Notes: generated by a model from the sequence alone, not told the origin. A DNA stretch of 64,000 nucleotides from Trifolium pratense (GCF_020283565.1 NC_060060.1:35526001-35590000), one strand, 5' to 3'; shown: positions 10,107 to 26,909, numbered from the stretch's first letter. Translations and numbers: made by a program.

Positions 10107-12049
10107 CGAGGATTAAATGATTTTATCTGAAAATCTCTGATTTGGACTTGAAATTAAGTCAAATGCAAGATACCTTTTAACCCTTCAAGATGTTAATAGA
10201 AGACCTGTGATGCCATATTTTTCTGGATCAAAAACTAATGTACTTTCAAAGCAGAACTACAAATAAATATCAATTAAAGTAAAGCAATACTTGGATTGCT
10301 TAAGTACTAGTAATAATACATTGGTAGGAAAAATAGAAAACATGCATTAGCATCTGCACGTGCACTTCACTCTCTCTCATTCATTGTATTCCGAGCCAAA
10401 CTTTTTGCATTAACTTGAGATTTTATAATAGCAAAAATTTCAAGAGGTTGTTGCTTTTTCATGTGTAAGGAGTTTAACAAACTATGCCAGGTTTTGATTT
10501 GTTTTACATATATAAATCTTGTTTCAAAATCCAAGCACACTATACAAATTTCATAATAAAATAACCAACCAAAAGCATTAACCACAGCTAGCTCTGCTAC
10601 TGTTAATGACAACTCATACATTTGTGTTTAATTAACAGTTGCATTGTCTTGTTATGAAAGCCTGGGTGTGGTTGTTACCTTAATTAACAGCATATTATAG
10701 GAGCATCCGAGGCATGATTAACATATATTATTATATATTTAATTAACTGTACTTAGTCCACTTCATTATACTGTATGAAACTTAGAATGACAATAGTTAC
10801 ATTTCCACTTAATTTCTTATAAAACAGACATATTGGTTGCAAAATAATCACATTACATAAAGTTTGATTAGTATTTAAAGTTTAGACTGTATTAAAAAAC
10901 TACTTCAAGTGAATTAGTACCAAATAGCAAGAGAAACAATATATCTTTACCTAGCTACCAAGTTTTTAGTGTTTTTTAGAGGAACATATTTAGTAGAAAA
11001 GCTCTGAAGTCATATAAATAGAATAAGCATGCTGTCTTGACTAAAGTGTTATGCATAAAAGGAAAAGGGTGCAAACGTGCATATCTAAAATACAGTATAC
11101 TCATTGGGCTGCATAATCACAGTATTAAGAAAACAAGCTCACGTGGATCAGTAACTTAAATGGTTGTCTCTTAATATAATTATTGTCAGGGGAATACGAA
11201 GCTAAAACCTTGGATACCTTCTTATTAACATTAAACTAATTTCATTAGTGTCAGGCATTAAACTAATTATCCTTAGCTTAGGAAGTGTAACCAGTTTAAT
11301 TACTTTGAGGTGAATGAGGTTACCTCAAGAAATGAAGTATGAAAGGCTTAACTTATAAAAAACGATGAAAGTTTAAAAGGAACAACATCTTTTGATTATG
11401 TGCCCTCTATATATGAAAAAGAAGCCCTAATTTTTCAAGCAAGGTTTTGATATCATGCGTGGAATTTCATTACGATGTTGAATCATATATAATCGAAGTT
11501 GTAACAGCTAGTGCATCAGAGCATGAGCATGACTTACAAAGAAAAACTCTTGTCAATAGGAAGATGAGGAAAAGGAAGGAAGGAAAACTACTAATTCAAC
11601 AAATGCACAATAGATTATCAATACATTATGGGAATCGAAGACTTAAGTTTACACATACATCCTCATACAGGTTAAGGAAATCAGATTCCTCCCGTGTTTA
11701 TTCGTTCCTCTGCCATAACTAAAATGATACAGTAACTCTGATATCATAGTCCACATTTTAACATATAAATCAATCCAGGCTCAAGACACTTGGAAAACGT
11801 GACAGCCGGAAATTAAATGTACAAAGAAATGCATAACAATACTTTAATCAATCTATTTTTAGCACCACATGCACGAAAACAACCTTGTTACGAAAATTAG
11901 GATTGCAAAGAACCTCAAAGTAATCACCAATCCATGTGTCTTGCATATTCTAGGAGATAACATTACTTGCCAACAACGTTAAGTCTCTCGACCAATTGGC
12001 TTTCACGATGAATCACACGAACATGTGAAATTGACTCCATTCCGTAGAT
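10107..12049. other. Intergenic between CPK29-like and the recombinase-like gene
   Basis: Probably holds the 5' UTR and promoter of the recombinase-like gene. An AG at about 10128 could be the acceptor of a 5' UTR intron. A 91-codon frame at 11447-11722 (+) is rich in charged residues but has no recognisable domain and is not called. No repeats with clear ends were seen. Confidence 0.4.
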
Positions 12050-16264
<4,215 letters not shown>

Positions 16265-16875
16265 TTTGTTGAATTTGGATTGAATTGAAAAAAAAGGGTT
16301 TATGGATCGATTATTATGAATGAGTGGAAAGTAGAAAGCGTGTAGAAAGAAAAGACGGATTAGCTGAAAATAATTTGATTTAGTTGAATACAGATCATAT
16401 CATATTATTGTAAGAGACCGATTATGGCGCAACCGTGTAAAAGATCAGAAATTCAGAAAAATTGCGTGTTTTTGGTTAATTACGGTCAGTAATTTTTGTT
16501 TACAGTTGTGTAAACCTTATCAAAACGTTAATTTATTCTGTTAAAAGAAGATAATTCGTGTCAAAAGATGAAATATCGCGTAAACGTAACTCGGTTGATA
16601 ATTAGTAGAGAGATATTAGTATTATCAAAGGGTTTAGTTTTAGATTTAAATCTTAAATTTCTTACTTTTTTTTTTTTACAGTCAAATTTCTTACTTCTTT
16701 ACATTTATTTTACTATTTTAGTATTAGATTACTAGAATAAATAAAACATTTGATTTCCTAAAAAAAGAAGAAGCAACTAGAAATAACAACTTGTTTGATT
16801 TTAGCAATATTCTTAGGAATGCAATAAAAAAAATTTTTGTTGACAAACTTGGAATGCAATAATTGAAAAGTAATA
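16265..16875. promoter_or_regulatory. Upstream region of the CPK29-like gene
   Basis: 5' UTR and promoter of the CDPK on the minus strand. AT-rich; no clear TATA box at a usual distance could be singled out. No gene is seen. Confidence 0.4.
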
Positions 16876-17164
16876 CTCTCTTCGATCCTATATATAAAGA
16901 ACACGTTGAGAAAAACACACATATTAAAGAGGCTTATTTTTTTTATTAAAAATTCTAAAATGTTATGTGTTATTCCAAAACGAACCTTGAGAATGTGTCT
17001 GTGTAATTAATGCATAATATTAGAATACGTTGCATTTTATACAATTTAATAAGGGTATATAAGTAATTATCTATTTAATAAAGAATAAATTTAAAGAGTG
17101 TTTCTTATAAAAATGACAAAAAAAAAAAATTCAAAGTGTTCCTTATATATAGGACTGGAGGAAG
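16876..17164. mobile_element. Stowaway MITE (Tc1/mariner type), TA target duplication
   Basis: 289 bp flanked by TA on both sides (16874-16875, 17165-17166). The left end CTCTCTTCGATCCTATATAT pairs with the right end ATATATAGGACTGGAGGAAG; the inverted repeat extends further through AAAGAACAC...GTGTTCCTT. Confidence 0.88.
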
Positions 17165-17194
17165 TAATTAGGTAAAAATTAAAATTATTGTAGA

Positions 17195-17518
17195 ATTCTG
17201 CAACTGCGATCAGAAAGGGCTAAAATCACTTGATGTCAGAACTGACTCCCAAACCAAATAAAACTGGTGGTAAAAATAAAAGTAAAAAAACCCATTTGGG
17301 GTTGGTTGAGTGGTGTTGGCTTGGGCCCTTGGAGTATGTTCCTCTCAAGGTCTCAGGTTCGATTCCCACTAGTGCCAATTTCGGTGGGCTAAGTCCATAC
17401 AGAGCAAAAAAAACTTTGGCTTTAAATGGGGCCCCCGCAAGTGGGCGGTGGGATTGGTCCCCTTGGATTAGTCGGTCCTAAGGCCGGATACCAAGTTTTC
17501 AAAAAATAAAAAAATAAA
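17195..17518 (+). mobile_element. Chimeric SINE: truncated SINE-X joined to full SINE-Y, 14-bp target duplication
   Basis: The unit is bracketed by perfect copies of AAAATTATTGTAGA (17181-17194 and 17519-17532). The first part (17195-17290) is the 3' portion of a SINE family seen at 50075-50225 and 55218-55382 (GCAACTGCGATC...CACTTGATGTCAGAACTGA...AAACTGGTGGTAAAA). It runs through an A-rich linker into a second tRNA-derived SINE (from about 17299) with A-box-like GGTTGAGTGGTGTTGG and B-box GGTTCGATTCC, ending in A-rich DNA. Target duplications only at the outer ends mean both parts inserted together. Confidence 0.8.
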
Positions 17519-17532
17519 AAAATTATTGTAGA

Positions 17533-18270
17533 CCTATTTGGTAGATATTTTTTAAAAAGAGCATTTTACTAATTTAAAGTTTATTTCTCAAACACAATTT
17601 CTCTTTATATTTTGAATTTCTCTTAATCCAATTACTAAATGGATACACATATTCAAGAACCAAATTAGGTTTCTACTATATAATAGGAGGTAGCATGAAT
17701 TGTATTAATCCTTAGTTTATAATCTTATTGGTCACACAAATTGTTTAGTAGAAATAAAAATTTGTAAACCTTTACTTTGTCACTTTTTCCATAACATCTT
17801 CACATGATTTGTAATAAAGATGTTGATACAAATGAGATAAATCTTATTTTACTATTAAATCAAATTTAATGTGAAACTTATTGACCTAATGGTAAAAACA
17901 AATTTGTAAATGTAAAAATATTTATTTGTTTAACTTGTGCACATTAGACAAAATCATAATATAGAAAGAAAATAAAATTCAATTTTTTTCCATAAGAAAA
18001 AAAACTAAAATTTGAGTAAAAAAGTTTAAATAGTTTAAAAAATAAATAAATAAAATACCATAAATTCTGTCAACGATTGTTTATGGTTGGTGTTAGTAGC
18101 ACTGGGCTTTTATGCACTGGAAAGTAGGCTGTGTGGCTATAGAGTGTAGTTGGGCCTTTTTTCTAAGGTTTGGGCTCTTCCTTTTGTCAAATAGTATTTA
18201 ATTTCAACGAACGCCCCCTTAGCCAATTTTATTTTTACACATCCTTCATTGCTAAAAAATCTCATCACCA
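17533..18270. other. Intergenic, no feature seen
   Basis: AT-rich, no open frames of note, no repeats with ends. Confidence 0.5.
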
Positions 18271-18742
18271 TATTTTTTTTTTCTTTTAAAAAATACTTAT
18301 AAGTAAACTTTTTAATCTTTAAATATTGACTTTGGCATGATCTAAAAGTAATCTAATACTAAAATGGTAAAATACACTTTTTACATGTAAAGAAGTAATC
18401 TAATACTAAAATAGTAAAATACACTTTTTACATGTAAAGAAGTAAGAAATTTTACCGTAAAAAAAAGCTCTTGGCATGTAAAGAAAAGAAGTAAGAAAAT
18501 TTACTGTAAAATAGAAAAGCTGCAGCACCTTCTTCAATGAAAACAGAAAGTCCAAAATCAGTAGCTTTAAGTGCTGCTCCTTCATTATTTTTATGATTTT
18601 AGTAAAAATAATAAAGTTGATAGTGTAATAAATGTGTACTTTTTTGGTATTACAATTATTATATTTTTATTTTCTTTTCAAAAATACTCATAAGCAAACT
18701 TTTTAATCTTTAAATATTGACTTTGGCATGATCTAAAAGTAA
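18271..18742. repeat. Patchwork of direct repeats enclosing a copied CDPK fragment
   Basis: An about 82-bp direct repeat (18271-18351 and 18661-18742, sharing TTAATCTTTAAATATTGACT and more) encloses about 310 bp. Inside are two tandem copies of a 47-bp unit (18347-18393, 18394-18440), a third partial copy (about 18475-18512) and a 71-bp segment copied from the CPK29-like gene. Confidence 0.85.
18515..18585 (-). pseudogene. 71-bp exact copy of CPK29-like exon 1/intron 1 junction
   Basis: Identical to 15455-15525 and in the same orientation, exactly 3,060 bp away. It contains 14 bases of intron 1 and 57 bases of exon 1, which encode 19 residues including the kinase DFG motif. No other kinase sequence surrounds it, so it is a transplanted fragment with no coding role. 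Confidence 0.95.
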
Positions 18743-19627
18743 GTCATAAAAAAATTAGGTTAAACGTAATGCTAGAACACCAACACAGCTATATATTTAT
18801 AAAATATCGAAAAATTTTGGACACCTATCTGAACTATCCGACACGTGTCATAGAAATGTCACATGAGTGTCGAACAGAACGCCACAACACACATATTCAT
18901 AGAGATATTCGTGTTTCATAGTTGTTTAAAAAATGAAATGTTTACTTAAGTACAAACTAAAGAAGTACAAATGTACAATCTTAAGAAGAAAATGTACGTG
19001 CATTTAGCCAAAGTGGGGGCATCAAACTATAAACTGTAAAGTGATTCTTCTTATTAAAGCAATGCTTAATTAACATGGATGGGAACACAGTGTGTAATAA
19101 TATAAATTTTTTATTTGACCAATATTAATACTTTTGAAGTGAACACTCAAAAATAAATACTATCGGTGCACTACTAGGACGGATAAAAATAAAATTATGT
19201 CGTCACAATTCTCATATCTATCTATAGTGAATTAAAAGGTGGATGTTGGCCATTATTCTCATAAGTATTTATTTATCTAAAGTTTTTTTTTTTTTTTTGA
19301 AGGATTATCTAAAGTTAATTATGGTTCAGATATGTGCAAATTCAACAGTTTTAGTAGGTGACAAAATGGATTGAGTTCGAAGGATCAACCCACTTTTCAG
19401 AGTGTGAGTTGAAGTGTTTGATCCTACAACTCTAGTTATTAGCACACCCCCTTAAACAGCTAAGCAGAGTGGTGGGAGTGTGGGACGGATTAGTCCTTCA
19501 ATTCAATTAGTAGTTTTTTATAGTTGCCAAAAATATTTATAGAAATTTTTTCGAAGTTTAAGTTAAGTAGCAAAAATACTATAATCTTGCTAAATTCTTA
19601 AAAAAAAAAAAATTATAGCATTTTTGT
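18743..19627. other. Intergenic, no gene
   Basis: AT-rich. 19380-19505 resembles degraded repeat DNA but no boundaries were found. Confidence 0.45.
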
Positions 19628-19989
19628 AATATTTAAGACTGCTTTAAAAATTGTTGATTGTCCCGACAAACCAACAAATTTTTTTGGTGTGTTTTGTCCT
19701 CAATCATATAGTCTCATATCTGCCCAACCTCAAGATCAATTTCATTCTAATGCGAATTCCGTTCGTCCTTGAACCACATCGTACCTGGAGTGGTATGCTC
19801 TGATACCATTTGTAACATCTCAAACTATTTTAAGAATTGTTGATTGTTCCTGCAAACCAACACGAGTCTTTTCGGTGTGTTTTGTCCTCACTCGCACACT
19901 TTCTAGGGATTTCCCAAAATATCACCAATTCAAAGAGTGCTCCAAGTCAAGCACGTTTCATTGTGAAGTTCCTGTAAAATGTGTTACAA
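19628..19989 (-). mobile_element. TRIM-like LTR element, left LTR truncated
   Basis: The right LTR, 19811-19989 (179 bp), begins TGTAACA and ends TGTTACA. Next to it, 19797-19808 is GCTCTGATACCA, the complement of the tRNA-Met primer-binding site, so the element lies on the minus strand. Part of the right LTR (19829-19892) recurs at 19641-19703 with the shared GGTGTGTTTTGTCCTCA. The left LTR is incomplete. Confidence 0.7.
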
Positions 19990-22900
19990 AAAGAAAATGA
20001 AGATGTATCTTCTTGTTGATATACATAATACAAATTAATTCTTATGGAGTTCTCTTTTTTGACAATCAATTCTTATGGAGTTCTTAAACAATACAACGTT
20101 GGATATTTAACAAAAACTCTATAGAGAGTATCAATCAGGGTTTCACTTTCCGTTATTTTGTTGGATGCATAATAGGTCCAACTCATAAAGAAATAAGTCA
20201 TTCAGTAGGTGCCAATCTTTTCTTGTATTCCATTTCAAAGCCTTATTCAGTGCTTATTGATTAGGATGATCGATTGTTGTGACATATATTTTTATATTTG
20301 ACACAAATTATATTATATCTACCAATACCTCTATCAAACTTTAGTGCAAATCGGTGGTCGTAAATGTTCATGAATTGTGAGCCCAACATGTAGTAGTAGT
20401 TGTGTCATATTCATGCAAAAAATAAAGGGCTTTTCATTCATTCAGTCTCTTAATGGTGCCTTATTCATGCTCTTGGACCATAGTGAATCTGTAGCAATCT
20501 CATGGCAACATCCATCCCTTTTCTATTTAAAGCATTTTTGGTGTCCCTCTCCTCTCGTGTGACTCTACATGTTTTTGTCCACAAATTTTTCTACATTGAA
20601 AAAAAATTGAAACAAAAATAATAATTTGGATTCGATGCTATGGGTTGGTTCCTTGATTTGACATGTTAATATATATTTTGAGATTATTATAAAATGAGTA
20701 GAGGAAATTATCCTCTCAAAGCAAGAAAAAAAAAAAAAGAAGATATTTTTCCTTCATATTTTAAATCTCCATCCACCCTTAGCCAATCTTTATCCCTTTT
20801 AAACAATAAATAAATAAATAAATCAAAGTCTACCCTCTTTATATTTCAAATATCAAGATCTTTCACATTATTTCTTCATATTGGTTTTAACATAAGAGGA
20901 TCCTAATTGAAACTTGATGTGCAATGTGTAGTCAGCAAAGCAGTCATACCACTTCTTGGTCTAATAATATTTAATATATTAAGCTTATGGATTTTATTCT
21001 TATATAGTTTCTTTGACCAAATCTTATACTATAGTGTTTACTTATTAGTTAATACATATTGTGATTAATTTATTTTTAGTGTGATGAGCTTTATTCTTTC
21101 AAATTTTGCATTCAAATAAGTATGTCATCAAATTCTTGTTTTCTTATATGAACCTTTTACTAAGGATAAACAGCATATAAAAGCTTGGCTTGAGGTTTTA
21201 ATTAACAATACTTTTGAAATTCGACCAAACACATAATAACATACTTCATATTCTATTACTTTTTGAGTTTAATTAACAAGGGTATATATGGTGCCATGCA
21301 CTATCAGTAAGTGTAAACAATTTTACACATGTGTCTATTGAAAATTTACCATTTTGACATGTAGGTTCACTCTTGTCAACTTAATCTTAAAATAAATGGT
21401 ATGATGAAGTGGCAAAATAAAGGACTCTCGTTGAATGTTAGTGTGAAATTAATTTACGGGAATATTGAAATTAAAGCCTCTTAACTTTTTTTTTGTATAT
21501 TTATTTCTTTTTTTTTGTGCAGAATTTTATATTTTATAGTTTAACTAATAACACCCACAGTTAACAATAAAGAAGGGGAAAATTAGGTCATTGTTTCAAA
21601 AAGGAAGTAATATAGGAATAGGAATATATGTGATTCTCATTTATTTGCATTAGAACCAACCAACTGAAGTTCCCTTAAGGAGTCAGGACACTTTTGTTTT
21701 TCAAGTCAAACGATATTTCTTGCTTCATGGTTGTTTGGTTCCTATCCATAGCCTCGAATATTATTTGAGAGTCATAAAACCACCAATTAAATCAAAGATA
21801 CCTTTTGTCAAAAAAATAATATTCAAAGATACCTCACATCTATTCATCCAAATAGAGATAACTCTAATCCCTCAATATTGAATTTAATATTAAATTTTGT
21901 AAATAGAAGCGTACCTCTAAATGATAGCTTAATTTATAGAGAAAGACTTAGTTGGACAAAAACTCAGAAAAAAAAACTATTGTTCAAGTAAAAATTCATC
22001 TAATTTGTAAAAGTACCTAACATGAAAAAGTCATTTCCTTACCAGTAAAAGGAAAGCTTTGTTCAAGGGTACCTTACACAATCTAATGAGAATGCAAATT
22101 TATAAAAATATAGGTGTTGTAGAGATAGAATTTTAAACCCTAGTTCACACATGATTAAGGAACAATGTTGAGGAAAGTTAATTTATTTGATACTTCATAG
22201 TAACATCGCAATTCACATTTATATTTGGAATATAAATTTGAGAATACTAACACATTGTCATATTGAGAAAGAAGTACGTGATGGTCGATATGTTGTCACT
22301 AATATAATTCAAAGAAAAAATAGTCGACATAAAATAAGTACATTCTACAAGAAGAAATCGACAATAATACGGTGCTAATAAGGCTAACACCAATGGTTGC
22401 TAGATGACCTTCCGCACAACAACATTGAAAATCACCAGTCTAAATAAAAGTGATTGCACGAATGTGGCTACTCATGTTAGTCCAAATTCACTCCATTGCT
22501 TTATTCTTCATTTCCCTCCAGTTTTACTTCTGATGCATGACACATGGAACAAAATATTTCAATGGCTGAGATTAAACAAATCAGAATAAGCATTTTTCCC
22601 ATATCTTCTCGGTCGATAACAATAATAACGCAACACTTATCTCCTTCATTCTCCTCGATATCTCTTATGTTCTCAATCAACGCTAATAACTACCAAACGG
22701 TAATTCCGACCGCAATATCTCTTCTATGTTCTCGATCAGCGCTTCAACAACAAAACAGTAATAACAAGTTCTCTTTGTTGCTCTCCCTAACACAAAACAA
22801 TACTTCTGACATATTCAAATTACATATACATTTTAAAAGCTACTCATAAACCGAAAACATATACAAAATATTAGATTACTATATAATGTATTTAACTTAA

Positions 22901-23419
22901 ATGTCAATTTATTAAACACTTTTTTTTGGTTGAAATTAAACACTTATTTATAATCGAATTTAGTGTAATATAACTTTGCTTCAATTTTAGAACTTTTTTT
23001 CTCATTAAACTTTATAATCGAATTGTATAATTTATAGTGTTCTTTTAATTAACCAAAAATCATCTTAAACAAAGTGACATCCAAATTGTTTTTTCATGCC
23101 ATTTTTTAGTTTCCATCAAATCATATTCTATTTCCTTCTTGATGAAATAACTGGGATATAAAATTGTCCAAAAACAGGATTTCATTGTTCATACTCTAGA
23201 CCAACTTCATCCAAATTCTAAAAGTTCAAACATATGCTTAGCTTACTTAATTAGGATCACTAAAAACCCAATCATTGCCCTAAAAAACCACCCATCCAAT
23301 CCAATTTTAATAACCCAAAAAATGAAACTATTTTTTTTCCCCCAAAATTTTAAAATTTACCACCACTCTTAAATCAGGATTAGCTGAGAATCAATAGGGA
23401 CGAATAAACCCGGTCCAAC
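19990..23419. other. Intergenic, no supported gene
   Basis: 3.4 kb of AT-rich DNA. Short open frames (for example 20377-20562, 22187-22378, 22544-22849) have no domain, no splice context and no codon character of a gene. The last few hundred bases probably contain the 3' UTR of the S40 gene. Confidence 0.5.
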
Positions 23420-24004
23420 TCAGCCATCGAACCCGGTTTGGTTCCAAACCGCATCACGAACCCGTCTCAAGTCACGTCCCTTTAAGGTCCGACCCACCCC
23501 TTCGAAAACAGAATTTGCCGCCATTTTCCGGCCACGCGCCAAATACTCGTGCGGCGGAACCATCTCTGAATCGTTATCATCAAAACCTTCATCCACATCA
23601 TGCAACGATTCCACCGAATCGACACGTAGTATCTTGCTCCAATCAGGCACGTTCACCGGCGCTGACGTGGCCACCGCCCTATGCGACGCACGGTACTGGT
23701 TGTGCACGATCCTGGACGACGTCGTCGCGACATTACTCCCTGGATTCTCAAACGCCTGAGACAAACCGCCAAGGTTACGGTGGTCCTGATCTCTGTTCCG
23801 ACGCCGAGAAATTGGACGTGAATCCCACTCGTCGGGAGTGAAATTCACCTCGCGGTCGCGGTCACGATCACGATCTTCCACGATGGACCACACTTCCTCT
23901 TCCCTGAAATCGGTTACTTCGTGAGTGGCGGTGGAGTTTTGCGAATAGATTGTTCCCAACAAACGCTCGTTTCTGTTGGCGGTGAATTTGCGACCCTTCG
24001 CCAT
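23420..24004 (-). CDS. S40/DUF584 senescence regulator family protein
   Basis: Single-exon gene, 194 residues, GC-rich against the AT-rich surroundings. The start is set at MAKGRKFTANRNERLLGTI, the family's usual N-terminus, rather than the ATG eight codons upstream. The C-terminal block VPPHEYLARGRKMAANSVFE followed by GVGRTLKGRDLRRVRDAVWN is the diagnostic senescence-regulator domain (PF04520). The middle is disordered and basic/acidic, with a DRDRDRDR run. Family members are nuclear proteins linked to leaf senescence and to stress or ABA responses; the biochemical function is unknown. A TATA box stands at 24186-24179. A cluster of G-boxes lies about 2.1 kb upstream. Confidence 0.93.
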   Translation of the reverse strand: MAKGRKFTANRNERLLGTIYSQNSTATHEVTDFREEEVWSIVEDRDRDRDREVNFTPDEWDSRPISRRRNRDQDHRNLGGLSQAFENPGSNVATTSSRIVHNQYRASHRAVATSAPVNVPDWSKILRVDSVESLHDVDEGFDDNDSEMVPPHEYLARGRKMAANSVFEGVGRTLKGRDLRRVRDAVWNQTGFDG

Positions 24005-24178
24005 TGTATTTAGCGACGGTGGTAGCAAAGTGAAGACAAATTAATTAAGCAGAGATTATAGTAGTAGTAGTAAGTAAAATTCCATTGCGTTTTGGAATGA
24101 ATTACCACTTATACCCTCTCTTAGAAGGTAGAACCTGGTTTGGGTTTGGCATAAGCTGTGTGTATGTTGCTAGATGTG

Positions 24179-24186
24179 TATTTATA
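24179..24186 (-). promoter_or_regulatory. TATA box of the S40 gene
   Basis: TATAAATA on the minus strand about 175 bases before the start codon, which predicts a 5' UTR of about 145 bases. Confidence 0.7.
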
Positions 24187-24329
24187 GCCTTTTCTTTCTG
24201 GTTGAGTCGAGTCATTCATTTCATCTTCAATTTCATTTGAATTTGAGTTTCCACTTCATTTTGTCTTCACCATAATATAATATCCTATCTTTTATTTGTC
24301 CCAATGACACTTTTCAAATGACCGTGATA

Positions 24330-24354
24330 ACTATATTATTATTATTATTATTAT
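24330..24354. repeat. (ATT)n microsatellite
   Basis: About eight ATT units upstream of the S40 gene. Confidence 0.9.
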
Positions 24355-26100
24355 TCAAAATAAATACAAATACAAAAAATCCACCACCATTCTTTGCTAT
24401 AGTATTCTTCAATCTCACATTTTTATTTTGACAAGAATCTCACATTTTTATATATTTTAAATAATGTGTATATTTTATTATTTTATGAAAGAATTAATTA
24501 TAATTGAATGTTAGATTTGTCCTTGATGTAAAGGATTAGGAAGACTAATAAGCATCAACTTTCAACCAAGTTTATTAATCAAATAAATGACATTATCTCA
24601 TTTTTCATGTAATGATTCTTTTTTTTGGTCAAACAACATGATATTAATTTTGCACAATTTATATTTAGATGATGCTCTTTATATGTCTTTAATTTTCATC
24701 ACTGTTTAACACCTTATTTTTTAAATTAAAAAAAAAAAACTTTATTTTTTTTCTTCTATATCTTTCTTTCTATTACACGACTCTCTCTATTTCATTCTCT
24801 TTTAGAATGTAAACAAGGTGAAATGGGTATGTGATTTTTTTTTTTTCTTCTTTCTTTTTAATATTTCATCAAATAAAGCAGCGGCAAACTATATTTGTAG
24901 CGCATTGAATTTTTCTATTAATAATTTATTGTTTTGTTAATTATTTTCATAACAGTTTGTTGAACAAGAGATGATACTTCTTCAAAGATAAATTTAATAT
25001 TTACACTTGTATAATTCAATTGTTTGAAGTCATCAGGTTTGGTCTAATGGTAAATTTTTTGATAATATACTAGATGTCGTAGGTTCGATCATAATAGCTC
25101 CAGTGTTATTCATTGAACAAGAGCTCGAGTCAATCAAAAGGAGGTTCAATAGTGATTGTGAAAGAATTGAATCAGGAAGACCAATATAAATATGAGCCTA
25201 CTCTGGGAGTATTTTATTTCATCATTTTCACAACTCTACAACACAAATTTTTAATAAGAACTCATAAAAGTGACTCACACTTTAGTATATTGTTATATTG
25301 TTGGGTGACTACACATATGGTTATTTTCCATATCAAAAAATTGCTAAGTCTAGTGTCATGACTAGGGTTTGAATTCTGACTCTTTCACTTGTGTGTGTGA
25401 GTTTTTTTTTTATATAAGCAACTTGTGTGTGTGAGTTTATGATGACTATCATTTCAGCTATGTACAGATAAAATTGTACCGATGGAGTAAGAATTAAATT
25501 GATATTGTAAAATTTTAAATAGCACCCGATCGACTTGATGGTGTGTGGGGCTATTTTAAACCAATTTGATTAGATGGAGATGGACCATCATGGACGTCTG
25601 AGGAAGATGGAATAGACGTGATGAACGCAATAATGCCTATACTCTCTAACTGGTACTGCTACCTTCTTTTTCTGTTAAATTTTCATTTTCCTTGTTGGTC
25701 TATATAAGTGCCATAATTATAACTTTATTTTTCAGACGTTAGCTAGAACATGAACCTCTTCCTTAGAGTGGACTCCCTTCAAATCGGATTCTCTCAAATT
25801 AATGTGTAATTAAAAAACTCAAACACAACTATTTAACCTCTTCACATTTTGTTTAGCGGTGACTAATCTCTATGTCGAAGAATGTCTGACTCATGCATGC
25901 TTAATATGATTAAATTCATGTAGGAAACAATATTTGATGATTGCAAACCAAAATGAAAAATAAAATGGTAGTTATTAACCAACGAATAGTACAAAGTAGA
26001 GACAATAGAAACAAAAATGCATATCCTAGTCTGTTTTTTCTTACTAAGCATGCAATTACAATAGTGAAATTGTCGTATATATATGCCTATACCCACCCCC
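24355..26100. other. Intergenic with SINE-like remnants
   Basis: Mostly AT-rich. 25027-25110 (TGGTCTAATGGTAAA...GTAGGTTCGATC) and 25340-25480 (CTAGGGTTTGAATTCTGACT, TTGTGTGTGTGAG twice) look like decayed tRNA-derived SINEs related to 34600-34712. No gene. Confidence 0.45.
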
Positions 26101-26109
26101 CACACGGTC

Positions 26110-26216
26110 CACGTGGGTCAGTGGCATGTTAACTCTCCTCTTATGCAACCTTTTATAACCCACCACGTGTAAGATTCTTGAACAACGTGGGCCCGTTGAT
26201 GCTCCGGTGCCACGTG
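26110..26216. promoter_or_regulatory. Cluster of three G-box/ABRE motifs
   Basis: CACGTG at 26110-26115, 26164-26169 and 26211-26216, plus AACGTGG at about 26184, within 107 bp. G-boxes bind bZIP and bHLH factors and are typical of ABA- or light-responsive promoters. The nearest gene on a compatible strand is S40, about 2.1 kb away. Confidence 0.5.
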
Positions 26217-26909
26217 AGCACACAACGACAGGTTATAATTATTTGCTTAAAATAAGGTTGTGTTGTATTTGTAGAATGTGGTAGATATGTGGGAAAAAGG
26301 TTGAACGATAATGATGATTAAGACACCGAATTAAGCCAACAATGTGGACATGTAATCGATGGTTTGGGAAGGTTGCAGTGATGATTAAATAGCTAAACTA
26401 ATCCCACTTCGTTTGACGTTAATAATAGAATAGAATAGAATAGAAATGGGTTTAGAAAAAAGCATCTTCAAAATAAATCCTCACATTCATTCTCCTTCAC
26501 CAATGGGTTTATTAGAGTGAGGGGCACATTGAGCGGTTCACAATGACGTTTGGGTCCGTGTGGGATCCATTACAAGTGTGAGGACTCTCGTATTCTCAAG
26601 CGGAAAAAAAACTATGGTTTTGTGCTTATAGGACACATGATAGGTATCTTAATATATATAAATTTAACATTTAATGATACAAAAAATTTAATGCTCGATT
26701 TTTTTTGACACAACTTGAAAAGTTAAAATACACAAATTTTAAAATATAATTTCTATTTTGAGTCAAAAAAAATATATAATTTCTATTTTTGATTCATATG
26801 TGCTATATGTGCACATGTTAACATTCTCAAAAAAAACTATTATTGAAATATTAATGTGAATTACATAGTACTTTTTACTTGTAATTAAGTTTTGAAATAG
26901 ATACCAACA

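Noticed and set aside
11447..11722. 91-codon plus-strand frame
   Set aside because: No recognisable domain or partner exons; composition of random AT-rich DNA.
17345..17365. tRNA-like B box (GGTTCGATTCC)
   Set aside because: No cloverleaf can be formed around it; it belongs to a SINE. No true tRNA gene was seen in the window.
22187..22849. Series of short plus-strand frames
   Set aside because: Overlapping in different frames, no domain; the phrase ATATCTCTT..TGTTCTC is locally repeated.
23515..23841. 108-codon plus-strand frame
   Set aside because: Shadow of the S40 coding region on the opposite strand, where the conserved domain lies.
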